Origin: Nitrospirota bacterium
Lineage (GTDB): Bacteria; Nitrospirota; Thermodesulfovibrionia; Thermodesulfovibrionales; Dissulfurispiraceae
Direction of reading: 5' to 3'
NCBI GenBank assembly: GCA_009773415.1
Contig: WSNO01000013.1
Coordinates: 62,001-126,000 of the forward strand
Length of the DNA: 64,000 bases
Of this stretch, positions 7,384 through 16,940 are shown one piece after another (positions within the stretch are counted from its first letter, which is position 1; each line of letters starts with the position of its first letter). The notes under the pieces were generated by a model. The model ran no database searches. It saw only the letters and a program-made list of their open reading frames with translations, and was not told the origin of the DNA. Position numbers and translations under genes: made by a program.

Positions 7384-8199
7384 TCATTTCGCCAGAATTT
7401 TTCCGAACACCGCCCGGATTTCCTCCAGAAGCGCCGCATATATGGTTGGCGAACCTGCGACGATATTTCCGGTATGCAGGTAGTCCGCGCCGCCGCCGAA
7501 GTCGGTTATGACGCCTCCCGACTCCCGGATAATAAGGCTGCCGGCAGCGACATCCCACGGCTTCAGGCCGATTTCGAAAAAGCCGTCGCACCGCCCGCAG
7601 CCGACATAGGCGAGGTCAAGCGATGCCGCTCCCGCCCGCCTGAGGTCGCTCACTCGAAGAAAGATGCGGCGAAATGCCTGAAGGTACGGGTCTATCAGTT
7701 CGCGCTGCTTGAACGGAAATCCGGTCGCGATCAGGGCATCGGCAAGAAGAGCATTATTCGGAACCTCGATGCGGGAGCCGTTCAGATATGAGCCCCCGCC
7801 TCGAAGCGCGGTGAAACACTCCTGCTTGCGCGGGTCGTATACGACGCCGGCAATAATCCGGCCGCGGTACTGGAGGGCGATTGATACGCCGAAGACCGGA
7901 ATTGCGTGGATGTAGTTGGTTGTGCCGTCAAGCGGATCGATAATCCAGCGGTACCCGTCATCCTCTTCTTCATGCAACGACTCTTCTGCGAGGATGCGGT
8001 GATCGGGAAAGCGGCTCCGGATAGTGTCAATGATAAGCTGTTCTGATGCGCGATCCACAGCGGTCACATAATCTGCTGCCTCTTTGTTGTCAATCTCCGA
8101 GCGTTTTAACGTGCCGAGATGCCGCAGAATCAGCTCTCCGGCACGCTCAGCGGCGGTAACGGCGACATCGAGAAAGGTTTTCGTATCGACAATCTGCAT
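7384..8199 (-). CDS. suhB: Inositol monophosphatase family protein
   Basis: A 271-residue Mg-dependent phosphatase of the inositol monophosphatase family, probably acting on myo-inositol 1-phosphate or a similar sugar phosphate. Metal-ligand motifs are complete: Glu72 in ILAEESL, Asp88 and Asp91 in WIIDPLDGTTNY, and the later KPWDVAAGSLIIRESGG motif. A strong Shine-Dalgarno (AAGGAGGGGG) precedes ATG 8199. It sits 26 bases downstream of rlmD in the long minus-strand operon. In E. coli SuhB also acts in rRNA antitermination; whether that holds here cannot be told from sequence. Confidence 0.9.
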   Translation of the reverse strand: MQIVDTKTFLDVAVTAAERAGELILRHLGTLKRSEIDNKEAADYVTAVDRASEQLIIDTIRSRFPDHRILAEESLHEEEDDGYRWIIDPLDGTTNYIHAIPVFGVSIALQYRGRIIAGVVYDPRKQECFTALRGGGSYLNGSRIEVPNNALLADALIATGFPFKQRELIDPYLQAFRRIFLRVSDLRRAGAASLDLAYVGCGRCDGFFEIGLKPWDVAAGSLIIRESGGVITDFGGGADYLHTGNIVAGSPTIYAALLEEIRAVFGKILAK

Positions 8200-8225
8200 G
8201 GAGAACTATCCCCCTCCTTCTGCCT

Positions 8226-9566
8226 TCATTTTCTCTGAAGCACTGCCATCGATTCTATATGGAAGGTGTGCGGGAAGAAGTCGATCAGGCGGACAGAGAC
8301 GAGATCATACCCGGCACAGAGTTTGCGCAGATCGCGCGCCAGCGTTGCCGGATTGCACGAAACATAGGCAATGCGACCCGGCGAACAGCGAAGCACAGTA
8401 TCGACGACCCGGCCCGGAAGCCCCGGACGCGGCGGATCGAGCAGCACCGCGTGAAAGCGACCTTCCGGTTCATAGCGTTCAGCCTGCATTTCGACAAAGC
8501 GGACATTTGATATCTGATTTTGTTCACAGTTCATGCGGCCGTCGGCGATGGTGCGGGGATGCGCTTCCACCGCCACAACTTCCTGCACATGCGCGGCCAG
8601 CGGCAGAGAGAAATTCCCCGCACCCGCATACAGGTCAAGCAACCGCATGCCCGAATGCAGCGACAGCTCCTCACAGGCAGACGCAACAACCCGCTCGTTC
8701 AGCCGCCAGTGACCCTGAAAAAAAGAGTCTGCCGATGCGCGGTAGGCAAGCCCGCCGAGCGAAAAATCGACCCACGGATCTCCGGCTGACGCGACAACCG
8801 CGCTTGCGCTGAGAACAATGCATCCGGAGATGCCGGTTTTCTGCTGAATCTGCTGAAGCACCTCCGCATCCGGCCGCACGCCGGGGCGGGCAGCAAAGAG
8901 AGCTGCCGTCTTTGCGTTGTTGCTGATGAGATGGATGCCGTTCAATTCCGCGAAGAACGCCGCATATGCAGGAGCTGACGACAGCGTTCTTATGGATGCG
9001 TATGCTTCATTGATGCCGTCGCAGACAACGGGACAACGCTCCACATCAACCACGCTGCGGGAGGCTTTGCGATAGAACCCTGCTCTGCGGCCGTCTGTTT
9101 TGAACTGAGCGCGATGGCGGTATGCCCAGGGAGATTCATCGGCAATCGGTTGAGAGAGTGAGCAGGAGAGCTTCCCGAGGCGCTGGAGCGTATCAATGAG
9201 AACTTCCTCTTTCAGCGAGATCTGCCGCTCGTATCTGATGTGCTGGAGCTGGCAGCCGCCGCACTCGCCGAAGTGCGGGCAGACCGGCTCCTCGCGGTCG
9301 GCAGAAGGCTCAATGACCGTAACGGTTTCGGCCTTTGCGTAGTCCTTTTTGTTTTCCGTTATGCGGGCGGCAACAAGTTCGCCCGGGAGTGCGCCTTCGA
9401 CAAACACGACCCTGTTGTCATGCCAGGCAATGACCGCGCCTCCGTATGCAGGCTTTTCGGCACGTAACACAACAGAGCGGATCCCCGCCTGAAACCGATT
9501 GCTTCCCGCCCTCTTCGTTCTATTTCCCTGCTCCCGTCCGCTTTTCCTCTCAGGATTTCTTTTCAA
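8226..9566 (-). CDS. rlmD: 23S rRNA (uracil-5-)-methyltransferase, RlmD/TrmA family
   Basis: A 446-residue class B RNA methyltransferase that transfers methyl from S-adenosylmethionine to C5 of a uridine. An N-terminal TRAM-like domain (about residues 30-88) is followed by the iron-sulfur cysteines Cys96, Cys102 and Cys105 in CPHFGECGGCQ and a fourth near CPVVCDG. The methyltransferase domain has LLDLYAGAGNFSLPLA, the DPPRPGLPG motif and the catalytic Cys in YVSCNPATLARDL. Family members methylate 23S U1939, U747 or tRNA U54, and the exact site cannot be fixed here. The N-terminal 17 bases overlap the response-regulator gene upstream, so the two are coupled. Confidence 0.88.
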   Translation of the reverse strand: MKRNPERKSGREQGNRTKRAGSNRFQAGIRSVVLRAEKPAYGGAVIAWHDNRVVFVEGALPGELVAARITENKKDYAKAETVTVIEPSADREEPVCPHFGECGGCQLQHIRYERQISLKEEVLIDTLQRLGKLSCSLSQPIADESPWAYRHRAQFKTDGRRAGFYRKASRSVVDVERCPVVCDGINEAYASIRTLSSAPAYAAFFAELNGIHLISNNAKTAALFAARPGVRPDAEVLQQIQQKTGISGCIVLSASAVVASAGDPWVDFSLGGLAYRASADSFFQGHWRLNERVVASACEELSLHSGMRLLDLYAGAGNFSLPLAAHVQEVVAVEAHPRTIADGRMNCEQNQISNVRFVEMQAERYEPEGRFHAVLLDPPRPGLPGRVVDTVLRCSPGRIAYVSCNPATLARDLRKLCAGYDLVSVRLIDFFPHTFHIESMAVLQRK

Positions 9567-9903
9567 GAATCTGCCTGATGGTCGCCTTCAGCTGCGTCAG
9601 GTCGGAGGATTTCACAACGTATGCATCGGAAACCCAGACCGAGAAATCGTCCCGATAATCATATGCCGTCAGCATGATGATAGGGATTTCAGGTGCTTTC
9701 TGTTTGATCTGCCGCAGCACCTGAATGCCGTCCATCTCGGGCATCATGATGTCGAGGGTGATGATATCCGGCTCTTCTTGCTCATACACGTCAAGCGCCT
9801 CCCTCCCGGAGTTCGCAGTAACGACCGTGTAACCCTCATCCTCGAGCTCTGCCTTGTAGAGCTTCAGAATGTTCTTCTCGTCATCGACAACCAGTATCTT
9901 CAT
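9550..9903 (-). CDS. Single-domain response regulator
   Basis: A 117-residue stand-alone receiver domain. The acidic pair Asp7-Asp8 and the phosphoacceptor Asp51 (in DIITLDIMMPEMDG) are in place, as are Thr79 and Lys98 (in AYVVKSSD). There is no output domain, so it works by protein contact or as a phosphorelay element. It lies 11 bases downstream of a large hybrid-sensing histidine kinase gene, its likely partner, with a strong ribosome binding site (AAGGAGGAA). Confidence 0.93.
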   Translation of the reverse strand: MKILVVDDEKNILKLYKAELEDEGYTVVTANSGREALDVYEQEEPDIITLDIMMPEMDGIQVLRQIKQKAPEIPIIMLTAYDYRDDFSVWVSDAYVVKSSDLTQLKATIRQILEKKS

Positions 9904-9914
9904 ATCATTCCTCC

Positions 9915-12545
9915 TTAAATGGGCAGATGGATGACAAAGTTCGCGCCCGTTCCCGGGGAACTGTGCACCTCAATTGTTCCCTGATGTTCTTCAATAATAC
10001 GTTTCGTAATTGAGAGTCCGAGTCCGGTTCCCATTGTTTTGGTGGTAAAGAAGGGATCAAATATCCTGTTTATGTCATCCTTCTTTATGCCGGTTCCGCT
10101 GTCTTGCACCTCGATGACGACTTCCTGCCTCTGCGCCGGCACGCCCTGATCCGACAGCGCCATCTCAGACGAGTGATAGACACGAATCGTAATAGATCCC
10201 TCCTGCGTCGCCTGATTCGAATTTATAAGGATATTGAGCAACGCTTCCTTCATGCGGTCATAGTTCGCAAAGACAGAAATTTGATCGTTCAGGTCAATAT
10301 GAAGACTGTTCCTGCGCTCGTGAATCGCCGGTTCCATGAATGCCGTAACGTCGCTCATCAAATCATTGATGAGAAAATCCTTCTTTTCAACACGCGCCGT
10401 CCTGACAAATCCGAGTATGCCGTTGAGAATCGCCTCGAGCCGCTTTACCTCCTCGACAATGATTCGCGCCTGCTCCCTCTCCTCCCGGTTCAGCCGCTTT
10501 TCGAGCCGGCCCGCAAAGCCGCCGATCGAAAGCAGCGGATTCCTGATTTCATGCGCCACCTTTGCCGCCATTTCACCGAGGGCGGCCATGCGTTCGACCG
10601 AAACGACCTTCTCGCGAAGCTGCTTCAGCTCCGAGATGTCGCGCGCAATATGGACCGTGCCGACAAGCACTTTCGTCTGGTCGAAAATGGGAGAACTCGA
10701 TATCAGAAACGTCCCGCCGAGGTGGGGATCGTCAAGCTCTCCCACAAGCGGAGCACGCGTCTCTATCGTCTTTTGGTGCGGGCAGCCTTCCCATGGCACC
10801 ATCATTCCATGAAATATCCGGAAGCATTTCTGTCCGATAATCGCTGCCTCGGGAAGTCCGATCTTCTCGACTACCGCCCTGTTCACTTTCCTGATTATAT
10901 AATTGCGATCGACAAAATAGACCAGATCGGAAATCGACTCGAAAATATTCTCAAGTTCCTGTTCGGCCCTCGCAACATGCTCGAAAAGGCGGGCGTTTTC
11001 TATGGCCGATGCGGTCTGGTCCGTAAACCCGCGGAGAAACTCCAGATCTGCATCGGTTATCGGCTTCTGGGAATAGAGGTTGTCGACCCAGAGCACGCCG
11101 ATGACCTTGTCGCGCGAAATAAGCGGCACGACCGCATATGCAGTCGTGCCGAGCTGCTGAATCAGCACCGCGTCGGACATCGGCTCAAAGCGGACATCAG
11201 AAACATTGAATGCCTTTTTTTCCCGAACAGATGCGGCGAGAATGGTCTCTGCGTCGAGGGGAATCTCGACCCCGCAGCAGAGACGATCCATGAATGAGTC
11301 CTTGCGGAGAGGACCTTCGTGGATTTCGTTCAGAATTTCCAGAAGCGTTTTATGCTCCAGGGAAAGGCGCGACCATATTTCCCACGCCTCTTCATGCGAT
11401 GCCGGGCCGACTCCCATTGCGCCGCGGATAACCCCCTGCTCCTCGTCGACAAGAAACAGCACCGCCCGGTTGAATCCGAGCCCGTCGCTTACGGTAACCG
11501 CCGCAAGCACCATGCGGAGAATCCGGTTGAGCTCAAGAGTGCCGCGCATGGCGGAGCTGATGAAAAAAAGTCGCTGGAGCTGGTTGTTCGTCCGCAGAAG
11601 CTCTTTTTCCGTGCGTTTTTTTTCGGTAATGTCGCGGGCGATACGGCTGATTCCGATCACGTTTCCTGCGGCATTCTTTATGGGCGACAGCGTAATGCTC
11701 GCGTCGATCATCGCGCCCTGTTTCGTCATCCTGACCGTTTCAACATCGCGTACGGTTTCACCGCGCTGAATCTGCTCCGCATACCCGCGTTCAATGTCCT
11801 GCAGGAAAGGCGGGATGATCGGCAGCAAACCGCCGACGACTTCGCGCTCTGAATATCCGAAGATGCGTTCGGCCCCGGAGTTCCAGGATATCACGCGCCC
11901 GTCGAGATCAGTCGTAACAATGGCATCGGCGCTGTTGACAATCAATCCCTGCAAATAGTCTTTCAGCTCCTCAATCTGCTGCCGGGCCGCTGTCTCCTCC
12001 CGCTCCTGCCGGACCATACGATCATAGGAGAGCGATCGCTCAATGACAATCGCCGCAATGGAGGCGAATCCCTCGATGCTCTCGCTGTCATCTGACGAGA
12101 ACGGCAGAATCTGTCCTTCATCGGAAAGCCGGTTGAACAGGCTGAAGGTTCCCATCACGCTTCTGCCGAGCATCAACGGCACACAAATCGCCGTGTCAAT
12201 GTTCTTCGTCGTCGGGGTGATGCCGAGAGCGTTGTTTTGAATGTCATAGAGCAGCGTCTGGCCGTGCTCGGCAGCCCATCCGCAAATGCCCTCTCCCATA
12301 AGAAGTGTCTCCTGCACGGCGGTCTCCCCCCCGTCATGAAAGCCGTATATGGCTTTCGTGCGCAGGACGCCGTCTTCCTTCAGCCTGAGCACGCACCCCC
12401 GGGCCCGGAATGCATGCGCGGCGCTCTCGACTATTTTCCGAAGGAGAGGTTCGGGGTCGCTTACGGCGAGGATTTCACGGGTCAGATTCACCATGACCGA
12501 AAGTCTGCGGGACTGGTCTTCTGCTTTGTTGAGGTCGCTCGTCAC
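9915..12545 (-). CDS. GAF-PAS-GAF-PAS sensor histidine kinase
   Basis: An 876-residue soluble sensor kinase with no obvious membrane segments. Order: GAF domain (about 15-160), a helical linker, PAS (about 195-310, with SADAIVTTDLDGRVISWNSG), GAF (about 325-515), PAS (about 520-640, with SISDLVYFVDRNYIIRKVN and a Cys pair around CFRIFHG and CPHQK), HisKA with phospho-acceptor His665 in AHEIRNPLLSIGG, and HATPase with DSGTGI, FDPFFTTK and GTGLGL boxes. The GAF domains suggest a small-molecule or redox/light cue; ligands are unknown. It overlaps glgA by 4 bases (ATGA) and precedes a single-domain regulator. Its place inside a glycogen/galactose operon suggests a carbon or energy signal. Confidence 0.93.
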   Translation of the reverse strand: MTSDLNKAEDQSRRLSVMVNLTREILAVSDPEPLLRKIVESAAHAFRARGCVLRLKEDGVLRTKAIYGFHDGGETAVQETLLMGEGICGWAAEHGQTLLYDIQNNALGITPTTKNIDTAICVPLMLGRSVMGTFSLFNRLSDEGQILPFSSDDSESIEGFASIAAIVIERSLSYDRMVRQEREETAARQQIEELKDYLQGLIVNSADAIVTTDLDGRVISWNSGAERIFGYSEREVVGGLLPIIPPFLQDIERGYAEQIQRGETVRDVETVRMTKQGAMIDASITLSPIKNAAGNVIGISRIARDITEKKRTEKELLRTNNQLQRLFFISSAMRGTLELNRILRMVLAAVTVSDGLGFNRAVLFLVDEEQGVIRGAMGVGPASHEEAWEIWSRLSLEHKTLLEILNEIHEGPLRKDSFMDRLCCGVEIPLDAETILAASVREKKAFNVSDVRFEPMSDAVLIQQLGTTAYAVVPLISRDKVIGVLWVDNLYSQKPITDADLEFLRGFTDQTASAIENARLFEHVARAEQELENIFESISDLVYFVDRNYIIRKVNRAVVEKIGLPEAAIIGQKCFRIFHGMMVPWEGCPHQKTIETRAPLVGELDDPHLGGTFLISSSPIFDQTKVLVGTVHIARDISELKQLREKVVSVERMAALGEMAAKVAHEIRNPLLSIGGFAGRLEKRLNREEREQARIIVEEVKRLEAILNGILGFVRTARVEKKDFLINDLMSDVTAFMEPAIHERRNSLHIDLNDQISVFANYDRMKEALLNILINSNQATQEGSITIRVYHSSEMALSDQGVPAQRQEVVIEVQDSGTGIKKDDINRIFDPFFTTKTMGTGLGLSITKRIIEEHQGTIEVHSSPGTGANFVIHLPI

Positions 12546-14008
12546 TGTCTGCCGACCTGATAGAGATCAAGATACTGCTGCGCGGAGCGCGTCCACGAAA
12601 AGTCTTCATCCATAGCTGCACGCACCAGCTTTCTCCATGAGCTTTTGTTGCGAAGTGCCGCAAGAGCTTCCCGAACGGATCCCGTCAGCGCGACGGCGGT
12701 CGGTTCGTCGAAAAGAAACCCGGTTCTCCCGTGATCGATCGTATCGGCAAGGCCGCCGGTCCTGCGGGCAACAGGGATAGTTCCGTACCGCATCGCTATC
12801 ATCTGTCCGAGTCCGCACGGCTCATAGCGCGACGGCATTAAAAAAAGATCGGATGCAGCATAGACATGGTGTGCATGCGGTTCAGCGAATCCGATAGTCA
12901 GGTGCATGTGTCCGGGAAACCGATCCTGCAGAGCTGAAAGCGCATTGTGCAGTCGCGCTTCTCCCTTGCCGACAAGAATGATATTGGCGCCGAGGCGAAT
13001 CATCTCCGGAATCGCTTCTGCAATCAGATCGACTCCTTTCTGGTCAGCAAGCCTCCCGACAAAACCAATGAGCGGACGGGACAGACCATCCGACAGCTTC
13101 CACTCACTGACAAGCGTCCGCCGGCACCACGCTTTGCCGGCCAGGTGCGCGCTTGAATAACGGCTCGGCAGATGCGGATCGGCATAGGGAGTCCACTCGG
13201 CATAGTCAATGCCGTTCAGAATGCCGTGCAGTCTCTCGCGCCGCGCCGAAAGAGCTCCTTCCAGCCCGAAGCCGTATTCGGCAGAAAGTATTTCCGCAGC
13301 ATAGGTCGGGCTGACGGTCGTGATTGCATCAGCGCCGGCGATTCCTGCTTTCAGCAGATTCACCTGCCCGTAAAACTCGAGCCCGTGCAGGGTGAAATAC
13401 TCCCATCCCAGACCGATTAACGCCATGGCTTCCGGCGGAAAGATCCCCTGATAGCCGAGATTGTGAATCGTGAAGACCGAGCGGGTCTTTGCAAATGCCG
13501 GAGCGCCGCGCCAGAGTGTTTTCATGTAATACGGGATGAGCGCGGTCTGCCAGTCGTTGCAGTGAACTGCATCAAATTCGTATCCGAGCCGGCTGATTGC
13601 TTCTGTCACCGCTTTGGAGAAAAAGATGAAGCGCTGCGCATTGTCGGCATATGCCGCATCTGCTGTTCCATACAATTCTTCACGATCAAAAAAAGCGTCG
13701 TTGGCAACAAAAAGAACACGTCCGCTCTGCCCGGCAGGACGACGCCCCGCCTTCGAATCGAAGGGCATTTTATCAAGAGCAAAAAGACGGACGGCAGCCT
13801 CTTCGCCGCCCAGTTGTATCGAAAAAGGCGTGTCAATCTCTCTCAGGTCCCTGCCGTACTGAGCCCGGACGCTGCGATAGAGCGGGAGGAAAAGCACAAC
13901 GTCGTTGCCCATCTGCCGGAATGTACGGAACAATGTTCCGGCAACATCGGCAAGCCCTCCTGTTTTTGCAAACGGAACTGCTTCGGAACTGACAATCGCT
14001 ATTTTCAT
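12542..14008 (-). CDS. glgA: Glycogen (starch) synthase, ADP-glucose type
   Basis: A 488-residue GT5 glycosyltransferase that adds glucose from ADP-glucose to alpha-1,4-glucan. The N-terminal sugar-nucleotide motif KTGGLADV is at residues 15-22, and the C-terminal acceptor/catalytic segment contains SRYEPCGLGQM followed by RRTGGLADTI. Length matches bacterial GlgA. The start overlaps the galT stop by 4 bases (ATGA) and its own stop overlaps the kinase start by 4 bases, so the three are translationally coupled. No glgB or glgC is in the window. Confidence 0.94.
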   Translation of the reverse strand: MKIAIVSSEAVPFAKTGGLADVAGTLFRTFRQMGNDVVLFLPLYRSVRAQYGRDLREIDTPFSIQLGGEEAAVRLFALDKMPFDSKAGRRPAGQSGRVLFVANDAFFDREELYGTADAAYADNAQRFIFFSKAVTEAISRLGYEFDAVHCNDWQTALIPYYMKTLWRGAPAFAKTRSVFTIHNLGYQGIFPPEAMALIGLGWEYFTLHGLEFYGQVNLLKAGIAGADAITTVSPTYAAEILSAEYGFGLEGALSARRERLHGILNGIDYAEWTPYADPHLPSRYSSAHLAGKAWCRRTLVSEWKLSDGLSRPLIGFVGRLADQKGVDLIAEAIPEMIRLGANIILVGKGEARLHNALSALQDRFPGHMHLTIGFAEPHAHHVYAASDLFLMPSRYEPCGLGQMIAMRYGTIPVARRTGGLADTIDHGRTGFLFDEPTAVALTGSVREALAALRNKSSWRKLVRAAMDEDFSWTRSAQQYLDLYQVGRQ

Positions 14009-15003
14009 ATCTTTGCGTCGCGCATGAATTTGGCCGCTTCTTCAGGCGCGGTCGGATTGATGTAGAATCCGGATCCCCACTCAAAACCCGCCATGCGGGT
14101 AAGCTTCGGCACTATCTCAAGGTGCCAGTGATAATAGTCGTTGTTTTCATCCTTGAACGGCGATGTATGCAGAACAAAGTTGTAGGGCGGCGTGTCGAGC
14201 ACGCGGTCAAGCTGACGCAGAATGCGCTGAAGCATCTCGGCAAGGCTGCTGAAACTCTTGTCGGGCGGCATAAACGCCGATTCATGCCGCTTCGGCAAAA
14301 TCCAGGTCTCAAACGGTTCTCGCGGGGCGAACGGGGCTAGTGCGACGTAGCGATCATTTTCATACACAACCCGCTTTCCGCTCTCCAGTTCCTGATTCAC
14401 GATATCGCAGAACAGGCACCGCTCCTTGGCGTCATAGTATTTCTTCGCATTCCCCATCTCTTCGCGCACTACATTCGGCACAATCGGGAGCGCGATCAGC
14501 TGGCTGTGGCTATGCTCCAGCGAAGACCCGGCAACCTCGCCTTCGTTCTTGAAAGCGAGCACATATTTGAGACGGGGATCTTTTTTAAGATCGTTCAGGC
14601 GAAAGTAGAACGCCCACAGCACATCCTCAACCGCGCGTGGTTGCATGGTTGCAAGCGACTGCTCATGATCAGGAGTCTCGATAATGACCTCATGCGCACC
14701 GACTCCGTTCATCTTGTCGAAGATGCCTTCTCCCATTTTGTTCAGCTCACCCTGAATCTGAAGCGCGGGAAACTTGTTCGGCACGACGCGCAGTGTCCAG
14801 CCGGGCGTGTTCGGCGGGGTGCTTGCAGGCCGGAAAGCGATAATTTCAGGCGTCGTCGTATGTTCATTGCCGGGGCAGAACGGGCAGAAACCGCCCGACT
14901 TGCGCTTCTGGGAGGGAGAGATAAAATCGGTGGGGCGTTTGCCCCGCTCAACTGAGATGATGACCCACCGGCCGGAGACCGGATCTTTACGCAGTTCAGG
15001 CAT
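14005..15003 (-). CDS. galT: Galactose-1-phosphate uridylyltransferase
   Basis: A 332-residue HIT-superfamily enzyme that exchanges UMP between UDP-glucose and galactose 1-phosphate (or related hexose phosphates such as ADP-glucose phosphorylases). Zinc-type cysteines are in GGFCPFCPGNEHTTTPEI; NKFPAL and the nucleotidyl His in LEHSHSQLIALP follow; a second CLFCDI pair is present. ATG 15003 begins MPELRKDPVSGRWVII, the standard family start. The frame continues open upstream to about 16023, but that is the antisense shadow of the hydrolase gene at 15088. It heads the operon running to suhB. Confidence 0.93.
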   Translation of the reverse strand: MPELRKDPVSGRWVIISVERGKRPTDFISPSQKRKSGGFCPFCPGNEHTTTPEIIAFRPASTPPNTPGWTLRVVPNKFPALQIQGELNKMGEGIFDKMNGVGAHEVIIETPDHEQSLATMQPRAVEDVLWAFYFRLNDLKKDPRLKYVLAFKNEGEVAGSSLEHSHSQLIALPIVPNVVREEMGNAKKYYDAKERCLFCDIVNQELESGKRVVYENDRYVALAPFAPREPFETWILPKRHESAFMPPDKSFSSLAEMLQRILRQLDRVLDTPPYNFVLHTSPFKDENNDYYHWHLEIVPKLTRMAGFEWGSGFYINPTAPEEAAKFMRDAKI

Positions 15004-15072
15004 AGGACCTCCAGAAAATCCGGGGATGTGTGCGGCAATCGCAAACTCCCTGAACTTCCATGTATTTTCAGG

Positions 15073-15078
15073 TATAAT
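15073..15078 (+). promoter_or_regulatory. -10 box of the hydrolase-surE unit
   Basis: TATAAT ends 9 bases before ATG 15088 and no Shine-Dalgarno lies between, so the mRNA would be leaderless or nearly so. The galT promoter must lie in the same 84-base divergent gap. Confidence 0.5.
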
Positions 15079-15087
15079 TATAACACC

Positions 15088-16125
15088 ATGAAACCCATTT
15101 TTCATGCGGCTCCGGTAAATTCGCCCTTTGAAGACCCTTCTGTATACGTCCGCATCATGCATGAGCGGAGGGCGCTGCTGTTTGACTGCGGAGACATCCG
15201 CCGCCTTGATGCCGGGCATGTCTCGGACATAACCGATGTGTTTATAACACACATGCACATCGATCATTTCATCGGATTCGACATTCTCCTGCGCACGCTT
15301 CTCTATCGTGAGCAACCCCTTCGGGTTTACGGCCCTGCCGGCATCATTGCCTGCATTGAAGGAAAGCTGAAGGGGTATACCTGGAACCTTATTCGGGACT
15401 ATCCGCTCACCATCAATGTATATGAAGTTGAAGGCGACATGGTAAAGCGCTCCCGCTTCGCTGCTCCTGAAGGGTTTGTCCGTATCGACGGTGAGCCGGC
15501 GTTTTTTGACGGCATGCTTCTTCACGAGCCGCTGCTGAGTGTCTCTGCCCTTCGGCTCTCCCATCAGGTTCCGTCGCTGGGGTATCATCTGAAAGAGGCT
15601 TTTCATATCAACATACGCACAGAAGGCATCGAGGCTCTCGGCCTTGCGACCGGGCCATGGCTCTCCGGGCTGAAGAACAGCATCAGAGCGGCGGCGGACG
15701 AAACCGGTTCTCCGGAAGCTGCGCTTGCACAGGTTGCGCGCGCCGGCATTCTGGCCGATGGGCGTGTTCTGAAAGATGATGACATTTTCCGGATTGTCCT
15801 CATCAGCCGCGGACAGAAAATGTCCTACATCATGGATACATCGCCGACGCAGGAAAACATCTCTGCAATTGTAGAATTCGTTCGCGGCTCGGACGAACTT
15901 TTCTGCGAGGCATATTTTCTTGAAGACGATGCCGGCCGGGCCCGCGAGCGCCATCATCTCACTGCCGCTATCGCGGGCCGTATCGCGCGCGAAGCGGCGG
16001 TTGCTCGGCTCTCGGTTCTCCATTTTTCGCCGAAATACCGCGACGCCGCCGAACGAATTTATCAGGAGGCAGGCTGTGCTGTTCCCCGTCCGCTATGCAA
16101 GAGCAGTGCTCCTGTTTTAGAATGA
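15088..16125 (+). CDS. Metallo-beta-lactamase-fold hydrolase, RNase Z-like
   Basis: A 345-residue protein with the metal-binding motif HMHIDH (His55, His57, Asp59, His60) after a beta-rich start (ALLFDCGDIRRL), characteristic of the metallo-beta-lactamase fold. Overall layout, with a second His in LRLSHQVPSLGY, a C-terminal KMSYIMDTSPTQENISAI and a final LHFSPKYRD, resembles the RNase Z/ElaC group that trims tRNA 3' ends. It is longer than typical RNase Z and lacks some of its hallmark spacing, so a related hydrolase role is possible. ATG 15088 is preferred over upstream in-frame 15028. It is followed 4 bases later by surE. Confidence 0.8.
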   Translation: MKPIFHAAPVNSPFEDPSVYVRIMHERRALLFDCGDIRRLDAGHVSDITDVFITHMHIDHFIGFDILLRTLLYREQPLRVYGPAGIIACIEGKLKGYTWNLIRDYPLTINVYEVEGDMVKRSRFAAPEGFVRIDGEPAFFDGMLLHEPLLSVSALRLSHQVPSLGYHLKEAFHINIRTEGIEALGLATGPWLSGLKNSIRAAADETGSPEAALAQVARAGILADGRVLKDDDIFRIVLISRGQKMSYIMDTSPTQENISAIVEFVRGSDELFCEAYFLEDDAGRARERHHLTAAIAGRIAREAAVARLSVLHFSPKYRDAAERIYQEAGCAVPRPLCKSSAPVLE

Positions 16126-16129
16126 TCGC

Positions 16130-16918
16130 ATGAGTGCACAGCGGCCCCTTATCCTGGTCACCAACGACGACGGCGTACATTCCCCCGGCATTCTTGCGCT
16201 CTTCCGCGCCATGCAACAGATTGGCGATGCCGTTATCGTCGCGCCCGACCGTGAGCGCAGCGCGGTGAGCCATGCGCTGACGCTGCACCGTCCGCTGAAG
16301 GTCGAGACGGTCGGCGAAAATATTTTCAGCGTCAACGGAACTCCTACGGATTGCGTGGCGATCGCTGTTCAGAAGATTCTGCAGAGAAGACCCCATCTCG
16401 TCGCATCAGGTATTAACAAGGGGGCTAATCTCGGCGACGATGTTACCTATTCGGGAACCGTATCAGCCGCAATCGAAGGAACGATCCTCAACATCCCCTC
16501 ATTTGCAATTTCGCTCTGCGGCGATCGTCCGTTTCATTTTGATACCGCCATGCCCTTTGCGATTGAAGTCGCCCGATATATTCTTGAAACATCACTGCCA
16601 TATGACACACTTCTGAATGTAAACGTGCCGAACCTGCCGAAAGGCAGCGTAAAGGACATCCGGATTACCAGGCAGGGCAAACGGGTGTATGACAATGCGA
16701 TTCAGGACATTTACTCTCCCTGGGGAGACAAACATTACTGGATTGGTGGCGGAAAGCCTTATTGGGAGCAGGGAGAGGACATGGATATGCAGGCCGTGCT
16801 CGACGGCCATGTTTCGGTAACACCCATTCACCTTGACCTGACCAACTATGAGGCTCTGGCGATGCTGAAGAAGAGCCCGTTAAACAGGAGCGGCAAGCAG
16901 GAAGAGGGGGCTTGTTAG
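16130..16918 (+). CDS. surE: 5'/3'-nucleotidase SurE
   Basis: A 262-residue metal-dependent phosphatase that dephosphorylates nucleoside 5'- and 3'-monophosphates. The metal-binding start ILVTNDDGVHSPGI and the family block SGINKGANLGDDVTYSGTV, SAAIEG are intact. Length is normal. A TAGAAT box (16118-16123) lies 6 bases before the ATG inside the end of the preceding gene, so a leaderless internal transcript is possible beside read-through from 15088. In many bacteria surE lies next to pcm; here pcm is 1.8 kb downstream, separated by the ATPase gene and a degenerate gap. Confidence 0.94.
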   Translation: MSAQRPLILVTNDDGVHSPGILALFRAMQQIGDAVIVAPDRERSAVSHALTLHRPLKVETVGENIFSVNGTPTDCVAIAVQKILQRRPHLVASGINKGANLGDDVTYSGTVSAAIEGTILNIPSFAISLCGDRPFHFDTAMPFAIEVARYILETSLPYDTLLNVNVPNLPKGSVKDIRITRQGKRVYDNAIQDIYSPWGDKHYWIGGGKPYWEQGEDMDMQAVLDGHVSVTPIHLDLTNYEALAMLKKSPLNRSGKQEEGAC

Positions 16919-16940
16919 GGGACTCTCTATCAGGAGAGGT

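Noticed and set aside
15004-16023. Long minus-strand open frame continuing upstream of galT
   Set aside because: It is antisense to the hydrolase gene at 15088-16125, is not conserved with galT, and galT has its usual start at 15003.
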